NCBI RefSeq assembly: GCF_900156315.1 | Contig: NZ_FTNI01000008.1 | Location: forward strand, 1 to 64,000 | Source of the DNA: Microbispora rosea | GTDB taxonomy: Bacteria; Actinomycetota; Actinomycetes; Streptosporangiales; Streptosporangiaceae | DNA length: 64,000 nt | Direction: 5' to 3' | In this document: positions 52,368 to 61,467 of the stretch, in pieces | Position numbering within the stretch: the first letter of the stretch is position 1 | Layout of the letters: the number at the start of each line of letters is the position of its first letter | The notes under the pieces: model-generated | What the model was told of the DNA's origin: nothing | The model's database searches: none | The model's input: the letters and a program-made list of their open reading frames with translations, nothing else | Position numbers and translations under genes: made by a program

Positions 52368-53087
52368 ATGGAGGCGTTGTGTGGCGTCCTTGGCGAGCCG
52401 CCGGTGCCGCAGGGGTCCTGGGAGCGGGACGCGTGGTTCGTCTCCACGGTGGCGCTGCGGGGAACGGCGGAGGCTGCGGGTGCGACGCCTCGGGCAACGG
52501 CGGAGGCTCCGGCCGAGGTGGCGGAGCGGCTCGCGGCACGGCTGCGCGCGGTGCCCGGGATCCGGCGGGTGGACGTCCGGCCCAACGGCTTCCTCGTCAT
52601 CGGCCTCGCCACCCCCGGAGAGATCGTCGAGGACGTGCTGGCCGCCCCGGTCGCCGTGCCCCCGCCGCCGGGGGCCTCCGCGGCGCCGTGGCCGGACTTC
52701 CCGCGCACCTGGGACAACCCCGGTTTCGCCGTGCGCTACGCGTACGTGCGGGCGGGAGCCGTACGGCGGTGGGCGCGCGACCTGGGCGTGCGGACCGGCG
52801 CGGCGGTGCGGCCCGAGCTGCTCGACGGCCCGTTCGACCGGGCCGTGCTGCGGGTGCTGGCCGAGCTGCCGAGCAGGAGGGAGAGCCGCGATCCGGGATG
52901 GGCGGCATACCTCGAACGCCTGGCCGAGGCCTACCACACCGCCGTCGAGCGCGCGGCCCCGATCCCCAGGGGCGACGAGCCGCCGTCGGAGCTCCACGCG
53001 GCCCGGGTGCGGATGGGGGAGGCGGTGCGCCGGGTGCTCGGCGAGGGGCTGGTGGAGCTCGGTGTCGCCCCACCCGGCAAAATCTGA
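52368..53087 (+). CDS. ArgRS-like DALR anticodon-binding domain protein
   Basis: 239 residues from ATG 52368; a frame from 52317 would begin within the inverted repeat and is rejected. The N-terminal part (VPGIRRVDVRPNGFLVIGLA) resembles the Arg-tRNA-synthetase N-terminal additional domain, and the C-terminal half (FDRAVLRVLAELP, AYLERLAEAYHTAVERA, VRRVLGEGLVELGVAPP) resembles the DALR anticodon-binding domain. The catalytic domain of the synthetase is absent. Such proteins precede lysA in many actinomycetes; a tRNA-binding role is inferred. It lies 128 bp upstream of lysA. Confidence 0.8.
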   Translation: MEALCGVLGEPPVPQGSWERDAWFVSTVALRGTAEAAGATPRATAEAPAEVAERLAARLRAVPGIRRVDVRPNGFLVIGLATPGEIVEDVLAAPVAVPPPPGASAAPWPDFPRTWDNPGFAVRYAYVRAGAVRRWARDLGVRTGAAVRPELLDGPFDRAVLRVLAELPSRRESRDPGWAAYLERLAEAYHTAVERAAPIPRGDEPPSELHAARVRMGEAVRRVLGEGLVELGVAPPGKI

Positions 53088-53215
53088 ACAAAACCGGTGA
53101 TTGGCTGAAAGTGCTGTCGCCGATGACCTGCAGATCTGAATATCTTCCGTCGGGGTCGTCTCGCAGGGTGAACAGCGGGCGCGAGTGAATCGCAGGGTCG
53201 GCTAGCCTCGTTCGG

Positions 53216-54625
53216 GTGAGTCGATTCGCCCACCCTGCCGGCGACCTGCACGCCGCTTCATCGATCGTCGCCGTGACCGCCGGACTGCCCGAGGAGCGTC
53301 CGCAGCAGCACGTGCCGGCCGACCTCAACGCGCTCGAACCGGCCATCTGGCCGCGAACGTCCGGCCGGGCCGACGGCGCCGTCACCATCGGCGGAATCGA
53401 CGTGCGCGACCTGGCGAAGGAGTTCGGCACGCCTCTGTACGTCATCGACGAGGAGGACTTCCGCTCACGCTGCCGCGAGTACCGATCCGCCTTCCACGAC
53501 GGCGAGGTCCACTACGCCGCCAAGGCGTTCCTGTGCCGCGAGGTCGCCCGCTGGATCGACCAGGAGGGCCTCGGCCTCGACGTGTGCAGCGCCGGCGAGC
53601 TCGCCGTCGCGCTCAGCGTGAACTTCCCGCCCGAGCGGATCACGATGCACGGCAACAACAAGTCGCTCGCCGAGCTGGAGAAGGCCGTCCAGGTCGGCGT
53701 GGGCCACATCGTGGTCGACTCGTACGAGGAGATCGCCCGCCTCGGCTTCCTCGCGGACAAACACGGCGTGCGGCCGAAGGTGATGATCCGGGTGACCGTG
53801 GGCGTCGAGGCGCACACCCACGAGTTCATCGCGACCGCCCACGACGACCAGAAGTTCGGCCTGTCGCTGAGCAGCGGCGCCGCCGCCGAGGCGGTGCGGC
53901 GCATCCTCGCGCTGCCGCAGCTCGAACTGGTCGGCCTGCACTCGCACATCGGGTCGCAGATCACCGACACCGGCGGTTTCGAGGTCGCGGCCCGCCGCCT
54001 GGCGAGGCTGCTGGTGGAGATCAAGGAGGAGCACGACGTCGTGCTCCCGGAGCTGGACCTCGGCGGCGGATACGGCATTCCGTACGTGGTGGGCGACGAG
54101 TCCCTGGACGTCAAGGTCATCGCGGACGGCCTGCGGGAGATCGTCACGAAGGTGTGCGAATCGGCAGGGCTGCCCGTGCCCCGGCTCACGGTCGAGCCGG
54201 GCCGGTCGATCGCCGGAGTGTCCGGCGTCACCCTCTACGAGGCCGGTACGGTCAAGGACGTGGAGGGCCTGCGCACGTACGTGAGCGTCGACGGCGGCAT
54301 GAGCGACAACATCCGCACCGCCCTCTACGGCGCCGAGTACACGGCCGTGCTCGCCTCCCGCGTGAGCCAGGCGGCGCCGATGCTGTCGCGCCTGGTCGGC
54401 AAGCACTGTGAGAGCGGCGACATGGTCGTGCGCGACCTGTACCTGCCGGGCGACCTGGCCCCCGGCGACCTGATCGCCGTCGCCGGCACCGGAGCCTACT
54501 GCCGGTCGCTGGCCAACAACTACAACTATCTGCCCAAGCCCGCCGTCGTCGCGGTGTCCAACGGCCAGGCGCGGGTCATCATCCGCAGAGAGACCGAGGA
54601 CGACCTGCTCAGGGGGCAGCTGTGA
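53216..54625 (+). CDS. lysA: Diaminopimelate decarboxylase
   Basis: 469 residues from GTG 53216. It makes lysine from meso-diaminopimelate. The PLP lysine is Lys103 in [10 protein letters not shown]. Other signatures: [36 protein letters not shown] and [15 protein letters not shown]. The N-terminal ~50 residues are an extension usual in actinomycete LysA. It is followed by hom after 42 bp, so lysA and hom form an aspartate-family operon. Confidence 0.96.
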   Translation: MSRFAHPAGDLHAASSIVAVTAGLPEERPQQHVPADLNALEPAIWPRTSGRADGAVTIGGIDVRDLAKEFGTPLYVIDEEDFRSRCREYRSAFHDGEVHYAAKAFLCREVARWIDQEGLGLDVCSAGELAVALSVNFPPERITMHGNNKSLAELEKAVQVGVGHIVVDSYEEIARLGFLADKHGVRPKVMIRVTVGVEAHTHEFIATAHDDQKFGLSLSSGAAAEAVRRILALPQLELVGLHSHIGSQITDTGGFEVAARRLARLLVEIKEEHDVVLPELDLGGGYGIPYVVGDESLDVKVIADGLREIVTKVCESAGLPVPRLTVEPGRSIAGVSGVTLYEAGTVKDVEGLRTYVSVDGGMSDNIRTALYGAEYTAVLASRVSQAAPMLSRLVGKHCESGDMVVRDLYLPGDLAPGDLIAVAGTGAYCRSLANNYNYLPKPAVVAVSNGQARVIIRRETEDDLLRGQL

Positions 54626-54667
54626 CCGGCCGCTCCGGGCAGTCTGGCGGCGAAGCGAGGAGGCATC

Positions 54668-55975
54668 GTGAGTAAGGCCAAACCGGCGCTCAGGGTCGCG
54701 CTGCTGGGCTGCGGCGTCGTCGGGTCGCAGGTCGTGCGTCTGCTCCGCGAGCAGGCCGACGACCTGGCCGCCCGCGTCGGGGCCCCACTGGAGCTGGCCG
54801 GCGTCGCCGTGCGCAGGCTGGGGCGCAAGCGGGACGCCGACGTGGACCCCGCCCTGCTCACGACCGACGCGGAGGCCCTGGTCACCCGCGACGACGTGGA
54901 CATCGTCGTCGAGGTGATCGGCGGCATCGAACCGGCCAGGTCGCTGATCCTCGCCGCCATGGCGCACGGCAAGTCCGTGGTGAGCGCCAACAAGGCGCTG
55001 CTGGCCGAGGACGGCGCGACGATCCACCGGGCCGCCCGCGAGAACGGCGCCGACCTGTACTTCGAGGCGAGCGTCGCCGGGGCGATCCCGCTGCTGCGCC
55101 CGCTGCGCGAGTCGCTGGCCGGCGATCGGGTGCGCCGCGTGCTGGGCATCGTCAACGGCACCACCAACTACATCCTCGACAAGATGGACTCCACCGGCGC
55201 CTCGTTCAACGACGCCCTGGAGGAGGCCCAAGCGCTCGGGTACGCCGAGGCCGACCCCACGGCCGACGTCGAGGGCTTCGACGCCGCCGCCAAGGCGGCG
55301 ATCCTGGCCGGCATCGCCTTCCACAGCCGGGTGACGGCCGCCGACGTGCACCGCGAGGGCATCACGGAGATCACCGCGGCCGACGTCGCCTCGGCCAAGG
55401 GCATGGGGTACGTCATCAAGCTGCTGGCCATCTGCGCCCGCTCCGACGACGGCAGGTCGGTCGGCGTCCGGGTGCACCCCGCCATGATTCCGAGGTCGCA
55501 CCCCCTGGCCGGGGTGCGCGAGGCGTACAACGCCGTCTTCGTGGAGGCCGAGTCGGCCGGGCGGCTCATGTTCTACGGCGCGGGCGCGGGCGGCGCGCCG
55601 ACCGCCAGCGCCGTGCTGGGCGACATCGTCGCCGTGGCACGCAACCGCATCGCCGGCACCCGCGGGCCTGAGGAGTCGACGTACGCCGACCTCAAGGTCC
55701 ACCCGATGGGCGACAGCGTCACCCGCTACCACGTGTCGCTGGACGTCGCGGACAAGCCCGGTGTGCTCGCGCGGGTGGCCGAGATCTTCGCGAGCCACGA
55801 CGTGTCGATCCAGACGGTGCGGCAGGAGGGGCGCGGCGACGACGCCCAGCTCGTGCTGGTGACCCACCGGGCCAGCGACGCCGCCCTGTCGGGCACGATA
55901 AAGGACCTGCGCGACCTGAACATCGTCCGCGCGGTCGCGAGCGTCATGCGGGTCGAGGGCGACGACACACCCTGA
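54668..55975 (+). CDS. hom: Homoserine dehydrogenase with ACT domain
   Basis: 435 residues from GTG 54668, with GAGGAGG upstream. It reduces aspartate semialdehyde to homoserine for threonine and methionine. The N-terminal NAD(P) site is VALLGCGVVGSQV. The catalytic region includes GIVNGTTNYILDKM, ALGYAEADPTADVEGFDAAA and KLLAI. The C-terminal ACT domain (VADKPGVLARVAEIFASHDV) gives feedback inhibition by threonine in this family. A strong terminator follows. Confidence 0.96.
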   Translation: MSKAKPALRVALLGCGVVGSQVVRLLREQADDLAARVGAPLELAGVAVRRLGRKRDADVDPALLTTDAEALVTRDDVDIVVEVIGGIEPARSLILAAMAHGKSVVSANKALLAEDGATIHRAARENGADLYFEASVAGAIPLLRPLRESLAGDRVRRVLGIVNGTTNYILDKMDSTGASFNDALEEAQALGYAEADPTADVEGFDAAAKAAILAGIAFHSRVTAADVHREGITEITAADVASAKGMGYVIKLLAICARSDDGRSVGVRVHPAMIPRSHPLAGVREAYNAVFVEAESAGRLMFYGAGAGGAPTASAVLGDIVAVARNRIAGTRGPEESTYADLKVHPMGDSVTRYHVSLDVADKPGVLARVAEIFASHDVSIQTVRQEGRGDDAQLVLVTHRASDAALSGTIKDLRDLNIVRAVASVMRVEGDDTP

Positions 55976-55992
55976 CGCCGAGGGCACTCTGC

Positions 55993-56033
55993 CTGCGGGG
56001 ACTCACGGGTGCTCCACCCGGGAGTCCCCGCAG
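55993..56033. terminator. Bidirectional terminator after hom
   Basis: CTGCGGGGACTC (55993-56004) and GAGTCCCCGCAG (56022-56033) form a 12-bp stem, extended inward by CGGGTG/CACCCG after one mismatch. It lies between convergent hom and the Vgb-like gene. Confidence 0.85.
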
Positions 56034-56047
56034 CCGTGCCGGCCGGG

Positions 56048-57178
56048 CTAAAGGGCGATCTTCGCGATCTGGTCGACGTAGTTCTCGGCGAGCCAGACGT
56101 TGTCGTCGGGCCCGCTGGTGATGTCGAAGGGCCCGGCGAGACTGGTCGGCATGTTGTACTCGATGATGATTCCCGAGGTGGTGACGCTGGCCGCCGCGTT
56201 GCCGAGTTGCTCGGACACCCACAGCCTGCCGTCCGAGCCGCTGGTGATGCCCCAGGGGAAGGCGTTGGGGTCGTCCAGCGAATACTCGGTGAAGGCGCCG
56301 TCCGTGGTGACGGTGCCGACCTTCCCGTTGGCGTCGGCGTACCACAGGTTGCCGTCCGGCCCGGTCGTGATCCCTATGGGTATCGCCCCCGTGGAGGGGA
56401 TGGCGAACTCGGTGATGTCCCCGTCCGGAGTGATCTGCCCGATCGTGCCGGTGAATGACTCGGTGAACCACAGGTTGCCGTCGGGACCGGCCGTGATCCG
56501 CATCGGGTAGGCGTCGGCGGTCGGCAGGGCGTACTCGGTGATGGTTCCCGAGGTGGTGATCCGGCCGATCTTGTTGCCCATGGTTTCCACGAACCACAGG
56601 GCGCCGTCGGGACCGGCGGTGATGCCCCAGGGGTAGGACCCCGCGGTGGGCAGGGCGTACTCCGTGATGACGCCGGACGTGGTGATCCGCCCGATCTTGT
56701 CGCCGGTCGCCTCGGTGAACCACAGCGCGCCGTCCGGCCCGGTGGTGATGTGCCCCGGCTCGGGGTCGGTGGTCGGCACGGCATATTCGGTGAAGTCGCC
56801 GTCGGTGGTGACGCGTCCGATGTTGCCGGCGTAGTTCTCGGTGAACCACAGGGCGCCGTCGGGACCGGAGGTGATGCCCACTGGTCCTGACGTGTGGGTC
56901 GGGGTGTCCATCTCCGAGACCGTGGGGAACCGCGCCGCGTCGCCGGAGCCGTACGGCCGGCCGAGCGGGCGCGGCCGGTGGACGGGACACCGGATGTGCC
57001 GGTGCTCCGGCATCCGCTTCAGCTTCTGGCAGATCCGCACCCATGGCGGCGGCGGTTTCGGACGCTCGCCCGGCCCGGCGGCGCCGGCGGGCAGGCCGGT
57101 GAACAGGGGCGCGGCCGTCGCCAGGGCCAGCGCCATCGCCGCGAGTGGGCGGCGGAGGTGTCGTGAGAAGCGGGGCAT
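56048..57178 (-). CDS. Secreted Vgb-like beta-propeller protein
   Basis: 376 residues from ATG 57178 with GAAGGG upstream; longer in-frame starts are not preferred. A signal peptide is visible (AAMALALATAAPLFTGLPAG). The mature protein is made of repeats of about 42 residues: ITxGPDGxLWFTE, then IGRITTxGxITEYxxPT, giving about seven blades as in virginiamycin B lyase (Vgb). Several actinomycete propellers of this type are not streptogramin lyases; I could not identify the catalytic His/Glu set. It is in line with the WxL-like gene upstream (157-bp gap). Confidence 0.8.
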   Translation of the reverse strand: MPRFSRHLRRPLAAMALALATAAPLFTGLPAGAAGPGERPKPPPPWVRICQKLKRMPEHRHIRCPVHRPRPLGRPYGSGDAARFPTVSEMDTPTHTSGPVGITSGPDGALWFTENYAGNIGRVTTDGDFTEYAVPTTDPEPGHITTGPDGALWFTEATGDKIGRITTSGVITEYALPTAGSYPWGITAGPDGALWFVETMGNKIGRITTSGTITEYALPTADAYPMRITAGPDGNLWFTESFTGTIGQITPDGDITEFAIPSTGAIPIGITTGPDGNLWYADANGKVGTVTTDGAFTEYSLDDPNAFPWGITSGSDGRLWVSEQLGNAAASVTTSGIIIEYNMPTSLAGPFDITSGPDDNVWLAENYVDQIAKIAL

Positions 57179-57335
57179 GGCATCCCTTCGGCTGAGGAGC
57201 GACATGAGACGCCGGATCGGAAGCCGCGGCCCCGGCCCGGCGGGCCTCACTATCGCCGACCTGTCCGACCGGCGGCCGATCCGCCGTGTCCGTGGCGGGT
57301 AACGAGACCCTCAACTCCTGTACGAGCGGAGACGG

Positions 57336-57923
57336 TCAGGCGACCGAGTGGGTGATGGTCCCGGTGTAGACGCCGGCGGCGGTGTTGGAGGGAATGGTGA
57401 TGACCACGGTGGGCTGCCAGCTCGTCGACATCGGCACCGCCTGCTTGCGCCCGCTGAACGCGACGACGGGCGAGGTGAGCGCCACTCGGCCGGCCGCGGT
57501 GGCCTGACCGGGGTTGCGGGTGCCCGGGCCGGACGACGCGGTGACCGGTCCCGACCAGTAGGCGACGTTCGCGGTCGTGATCGTCTGCGTGGGGGTGCCG
57601 CTGCCGGTGGTGAAGTTCGTGGCGGACACGGTCGCCGTCCAGGGAGGCACTCCACCCCGGGAGTCGGCGACCGTCACCGTGCCCATCGAGGCGCTGAGCG
57701 TGCCGCCGCGGGCGCCGCTGCCCAGGTTCACCGATCCGGGCACGGTGATCGTCAGCGGATCGGCCCGCAGCGGGACCATCCGCCCCGCCTCGGTCCTGTA
57801 CTCCCGGGCCTCGCCGACCAGCGCCGTCCCGGCTCCCGCGGGGCGTAGGGAGGCGGGCAGCACGGCCGGCGGAGCGATCGACGTGGCCAGCGCCGCCGTC
57901 ACGATCGCACCGACCTGCCGCAT
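57336..57923 (-). CDS. WxL-like secreted protein 1
   Basis: 195 residues from ATG 57923. A signal peptide is followed by a beta-rich domain. It is paralogous to the protein at 58207: both have W-x-ATVSAT-x-FTTG-x-GTP, then YWSGP, PGQA, W-x-PTVVV and the terminal AAGVYTGTITHSVA-like end. This is the pattern of WxL-type surface domains, which bind peptidoglycan together with DUF916 partners. It is divergent from the WxL2-DUF916 pair with a 283-bp shared intergenic region. No C-terminal anchor, so it is presumably held by the partner. Confidence 0.65.
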   Translation of the reverse strand: MRQVGAIVTAALATSIAPPAVLPASLRPAGAGTALVGEAREYRTEAGRMVPLRADPLTITVPGSVNLGSGARGGTLSASMGTVTVADSRGGVPPWTATVSATNFTTGSGTPTQTITTANVAYWSGPVTASSGPGTRNPGQATAAGRVALTSPVVAFSGRKQAVPMSTSWQPTVVITIPSNTAAGVYTGTITHSVA

Positions 57924-58206
57924 GTGCTGCCTTCCTCGTCACCGTGCCGTCGTTCCGCCGCCACGCCGCCGATCTCGCCCGTGAACGACGCACGGCAGGC
58001 TAGGGCACCGGGCGGGCGCCCGGCCGTCGCCACGCCGGAGCCAGCCGTAACCGTGGACAACGGGCCGCGCGTCTCCGCCGGTCATCATCTGATCACAAAG
58101 GGTTTCCAGACGCCGGCGGAAGAACCGTGTCGCACGCCTCGGACCAGCCAGGATGTCACCGACCGCGGCCCATACGGGGCACCGCACGGATGGAGGGAAT
58201 CGGCAG

Positions 58207-58797
58207 ATGGGCAAGAGGAGTGTCGCCGCGCCGTCGGCGGCTGTCGCAGGACTGGCGCTGGTCGCGGCAGTCACGGTCGCGTCCACGGCGTCGCCCGCCG
58301 GAGCGGCCTCCTGTCCGGCCTCCACGACCTGCCCCACGACCGTCACCTTCACCGTCACCGATCCGGGCGGGCTGACGACCACCGTTCCCGACGGTCCTGT
58401 CAGCGTCGGCAGCGGCGTGCCATCGGGCCAGATCAGCGGCCAGCTCGGGCCGATCGCGGTGAGCGACCAGCGTGCCGCGCTCACCGCGACGTGGGCGGCC
58501 ACGGTGTCGGCCACCGCCTTCACCACCGGCGGCGGCACTCCGGCGGAGACCGTCCCCAACACCGCGGTCCTCTACTGGTCCGGCCCGGCGACGGCCACCA
58601 CCGGCACGGGCACGTTCGTGCCGGGGCAGGCCGACGCGGCGGCCGCCCAGTCGCTCGACGAGACGCGCACCGCGTTCAGCAAGACGAACGGCTCCGGCGT
58701 CAACACCGCCGAGTGGAACCCGACCGTCGTCGTCAACGTGCCCGCCCAGGCGGTGGCGGGCCTCTACACCGGCACGGTGAACCACTCCGTTGCCTGA
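58207..58797 (+). CDS. WxL-like secreted protein 2
   Basis: 196 residues from ATG 58207 with GAGGGA upstream. Signal peptide ends about SPAGAA, then CPASTTCPTTVTF. The domain repeats the pattern of its paralogue at 57336 (ATWAATVSATAFTTGGGTP, VLYWSGPAT, AGLYTGTVNHSVA). Its stop overlaps the TTG start of the DUF916-type gene by 8 bp, so the two are co-translated. Likely a cell-surface protein presented by that partner. Confidence 0.7.
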   Translation: MGKRSVAAPSAAVAGLALVAAVTVASTASPAGAASCPASTTCPTTVTFTVTDPGGLTTTVPDGPVSVGSGVPSGQISGQLGPIAVSDQRAALTATWAATVSATAFTTGGGTPAETVPNTAVLYWSGPATATTGTGTFVPGQADAAAAQSLDETRTAFSKTNGSGVNTAEWNPTVVVNVPAQAVAGLYTGTVNHSVA

Positions 58798-59806
58798 CCG
58801 CTCAGCCCGCAGGATCGTCGCCGCCACCCTGCTCGCGATCGTGTCGTACGCCGCGGCCGTCGCACCGGCGGCGGCCGATGATGAGGCACGCCGACAGGGG
58901 CGGTTCGGCATCCGGCTGCTGGAGATTCCGGAGAACCGGCTGGACGACCCCCGCTCGCACGCGTTCATCGTCGACCACGTGAATCCCGGCACCACCTTCA
59001 CCCGGCGTCTCGAGGTCTTCAGCACCTCGTCGCGACGGCAGCACGTGAACGTGTACGCCGCCGCGGCCCGGGTCGGCGACGCGGGCTTCACGTTCGCCCC
59101 CGCGCATACCGGCAACGAGCTGACCTCCTGGATCACACTCGACCGGACGGCGGTGGACCTGCCGCCGCACGGTCACGCCCCGGTGACGGCCACCGTCGCG
59201 GTGCCGCCCACGGCTTCCAAGGGCGAGCGGTACGCCGTCATCTGGGCGGAGATCTCCTCGGCCTCGCCCGGCCCGTCGGGCAACGTCGCGCTCGTCAACC
59301 GGATCGGCGTCCGCACCTACCTGGACGTGGGCCCGGGCGGCGAACCGCCCACGAGGTTCCGGATCGGCGAGGTGACCGCCGCGCGCAGCGAAGACGGGCG
59401 GCCGCGGCTGGTGGCCGACGTCGGCAACGAGGGGGAGCGCGCCGTCGACCTGGAGGGAGAGGTGCGGCTTTCGGAGGGGCCGAGCGCGCTCAGCGCCGGG
59501 CCGTTCCGGAGCGCGGGCGTCACCACCCTGGCTCCCGGCGGACACGGTCAGGTGACCGTGCTACTGGGCGGGGACCTGCCCGCCGGGCCCTGGAGGTTCC
59601 GGTTCACCCTGCGCAGCGGCCGCGTCAGCCATACGGCCACCGGGACGATCACCTTTCCCGCGGCCGGGCAACAGGCGGAGGCGAAGGGTGATCCCAGCGT
59701 GCCGGTCCTCGCCGCCTGCGCCGCCGCGGCCGTCGCGGCCGTGGTCCTGTTGATCGTGAACCTGCGCCGGTTCCGCCGTCGGCCCCTGGACCGCGAAGCC
59801 GCCTGA
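58790..59806 (+). CDS. DUF916-like WxL-interacting membrane protein
   Basis: 338 residues from TTG 58790. Signal peptide, then an Ig-like beta region: FGIRLLEIPENRLDDPRSHA, VNPGTTFTRRLEVFSTSSRR, SWITLDRTAVDLPPHGHAPV, and KGERYAVIWAEISS, the layout of DUF916/WxL-interacting proteins. A second beta domain (about 185-285) follows, then a C-terminal TM (VPVLAACAAAAVAAVVLLIV) and a basic cytoplasmic end. In firmicutes such proteins anchor WxL-domain proteins to the wall. It overlaps WxL-like protein 2. Confidence 0.75.
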   Translation: MPDRSARRIVAATLLAIVSYAAAVAPAAADDEARRQGRFGIRLLEIPENRLDDPRSHAFIVDHVNPGTTFTRRLEVFSTSSRRQHVNVYAAAARVGDAGFTFAPAHTGNELTSWITLDRTAVDLPPHGHAPVTATVAVPPTASKGERYAVIWAEISSASPGPSGNVALVNRIGVRTYLDVGPGGEPPTRFRIGEVTAARSEDGRPRLVADVGNEGERAVDLEGEVRLSEGPSALSAGPFRSAGVTTLAPGGHGQVTVLLGGDLPAGPWRFRFTLRSGRVSHTATGTITFPAAGQQAEAKGDPSVPVLAACAAAAVAAVVLLIVNLRRFRRRPLDREAA

Positions 59807-59905
59807 CCTGCCTGACCTGCCCGGCCTGCCCGGCCTGGCGAAGGCGCCCGATCGGCCCTTCGACGCGGCGTCGGCGTGAATCGGCGTGAATCGGCGAGGG
59901 GCGGG

Positions 59906-60268
59906 TCAGCGCTCCGCCAGAGCTCTGCGGACCGCGTCGAGGGCCTCCTCCTCGGAGGCCCCGAGGTGCCGCACCGCGCCGGCGAACTCCTCGGCTGCCT
60001 CGCGCAGGCGCAGCCGGCCGCCCTCGGCCGCGAGGTCGGTGATCGTCGCCGCGCGGCCCCGGCGCAGCTCGACCAGGCCCTCGTCGCGCAGTTGCTGGTA
60101 GCCGCGCAGCACGGTGTGCAGGTTGATGCCGAGTGCGGCGGCGACGGCCCGCGCCGACGGCAGTTTGTCCCCGGGAACCGCCGCGCCCCTGGCCACCGCC
60201 GCGCGCACCGAGGCAGCCACCTGGTCGGCCAGGGGCTGAGCGGAGGACGGATCGACGACGATCAGCAC
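59906..60268 (-). CDS. GntR-family regulator (YtrA type)
   Basis: 120 residues from GTG 60268, overlapping the upstream membrane-protein gene by 7 bp. Short GntR with the winged helix PLADQVAASVRAAVARGAAV, DKLPSARAVAAALGINLHTV, RGYQQLRDEGLVELRRGRAA, and only a small C-terminal dimer helix, which defines the YtrA subfamily. The usual YtrA role is to repress its own operon. The perfect 10-bp inverted repeat at 61259-61293 is the candidate operator. Confidence 0.88.
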   Translation of the reverse strand: MLIVVDPSSAQPLADQVAASVRAAVARGAAVPGDKLPSARAVAAALGINLHTVLRGYQQLRDEGLVELRRGRAATITDLAAEGGRLRLREAAEEFAGAVRHLGASEEEALDAVRRALAER

Positions 60269-61245
60269 CCGGCGGCTCCCCGGGCACGGGTCAGTGACGC
60301 GTTCACCAGCGCGGCGGCCGTCTCGGCGTCCCGGGTCGAGTACAGGAACTCCCGCCCGTCGGTGAGCCGCAGCGCCAGCACCGGACCACGGCCGCTCACG
60401 TATCCCCACCCCCTGCTGCCGCCGATCATGCCGAGCCCCCGGCCGGACGCCTCCGGCCGCACCGACGCGAAGAGCACCGTGTCGTAGGGCACGACCCGCC
60501 GCACGCCGCCGAGCCCCGGCAGGCTGACCTCGACGCCGCTGCCGTCGATGCGGAGCCGGGTGCGCGCCGAGAGGATCGCGACGAGCCCCATCAGCGCCAT
60601 CAGCGTCGCCCCCTGCCAGGAGCGGGAGAGGTTGAAGAGCCCGAACCAGCCGAAGGCGAGCATCGCCGCCCCCTGCAGGAACGAGCGCGGATACCAGGCG
60701 GACACGGCGTAGACGGCCCGCTGGGCGGGCGCGAGCGGCAGCACAGGCACTCCGGGGGGCGGTGCGGTGCGCGCGCCGGGGGCGGGCGGCAGGGGACCTG
60801 CCAGCCACCAGCCCGAGACGCCCCCGAGAAGGGTGAGGGCGATTTCGGCCGGAACCTGCCACGCCGGCGCGGCCGTGGGCTCGGGGGAGTCGATCAGCGC
60901 GGTCACCCCGATACCGCTCTCCGCCGCCATCGAGACGCTCACGGCGACGGAACACGCGACCAGCCAGCGCTGCAAGCCCGGCCAGCGCCAATAGTGCGTG
61001 AACACGGCGAGGAACACCACCTCGAAGGCTCCTGCGGAGAGGGCGGCCGACCTCAGCCACCCACCCCATCCAGGCGCGTACCGCGGCTCCCCACCCCAGA
61101 CGTAGGCCCGGCCGGGCAGCCGGTCCCGGAAGACGGCGAAGAGCAGCAGGAGAAAGAGGAGGGCGAGAAGCGGTGGCAGGACGGTCAGGACCAGCCGGCG
61201 CGGCCGGCCGGGTCGCCCGGCGTCGTGCTGGGGGGAGTCGTACAC
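60262..61245 (-). CDS. DUF1648-like integral membrane protein
   Basis: 327 residues from GTG 61245 with GGGAGG upstream. Six or so hydrophobic segments, beginning LTVLPPLLALLFLLLLFAVF; after it a FRDRLPGRAYVWGGEP motif resembles the degenerate DUF1648 motif (LPxxVxxHWxxxGxP). Further TMs include AWQVPAEIALTLLGGVSGWW. The C-terminal ~110 residues (LRIDGSGVEVSLPGLGGVRR) form a PH-like cytoplasmic domain. First gene of the operon with the GntR regulator. Function unknown. Confidence 0.75.
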   Translation of the reverse strand: MYDSPQHDAGRPGRPRRLVLTVLPPLLALLFLLLLFAVFRDRLPGRAYVWGGEPRYAPGWGGWLRSAALSAGAFEVVFLAVFTHYWRWPGLQRWLVACSVAVSVSMAAESGIGVTALIDSPEPTAAPAWQVPAEIALTLLGGVSGWWLAGPLPPAPGARTAPPPGVPVLPLAPAQRAVYAVSAWYPRSFLQGAAMLAFGWFGLFNLSRSWQGATLMALMGLVAILSARTRLRIDGSGVEVSLPGLGGVRRVVPYDTVLFASVRPEASGRGLGMIGGSRGWGYVSGRGPVLALRLTDGREFLYSTRDAETAAALVNASLTRARGAAGC

Positions 61246-61258
61246 GAGCCACCTCCCG

Positions 61259-61293
61259 AACTGTTTGCATGTGACTATAACAAGCAAACAGTT
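61259..61293. promoter_or_regulatory. Operator of the DUF1648-GntR operon
   Basis: AACTGTTTGC (61259-61268) and GCAAACAGTT (61284-61293) are perfect 10-bp arms with a 15-bp spacer. A -10-like TATAGT on the minus strand lies in the spacer, so a bound GntR protein would block the operon promoter. Confidence 0.75.
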
Positions 61294-61467
61294 CCGTGAG
61301 GAGTCCCCGCGGAGATCTCGTACGGTGGAGCCCGGCATGTCCGGAACGGATGGCTTCGGAACACCGGCGGGCAACGACTCGATCGGGTAACGGCCCGCCG
61401 ATCCGCGCGGCCGTGCGTGTTCGATGTCCTTGAAGTCGCCGAAATGATCAGTTCTGTGGGGGGAAGC

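Noticed and set aside
53465-55987. An 840-codon minus-strand frame opposite lysA and hom
   Set aside because: Both plus-strand genes are certain; the long antisense frame reflects GC-rich third positions.
56048-57178. Calling the propeller a true virginiamycin B lyase
   Set aside because: The repeats match the Vgb fold, but I could not identify the catalytic His and Glu residues, so resistance function is not claimed.
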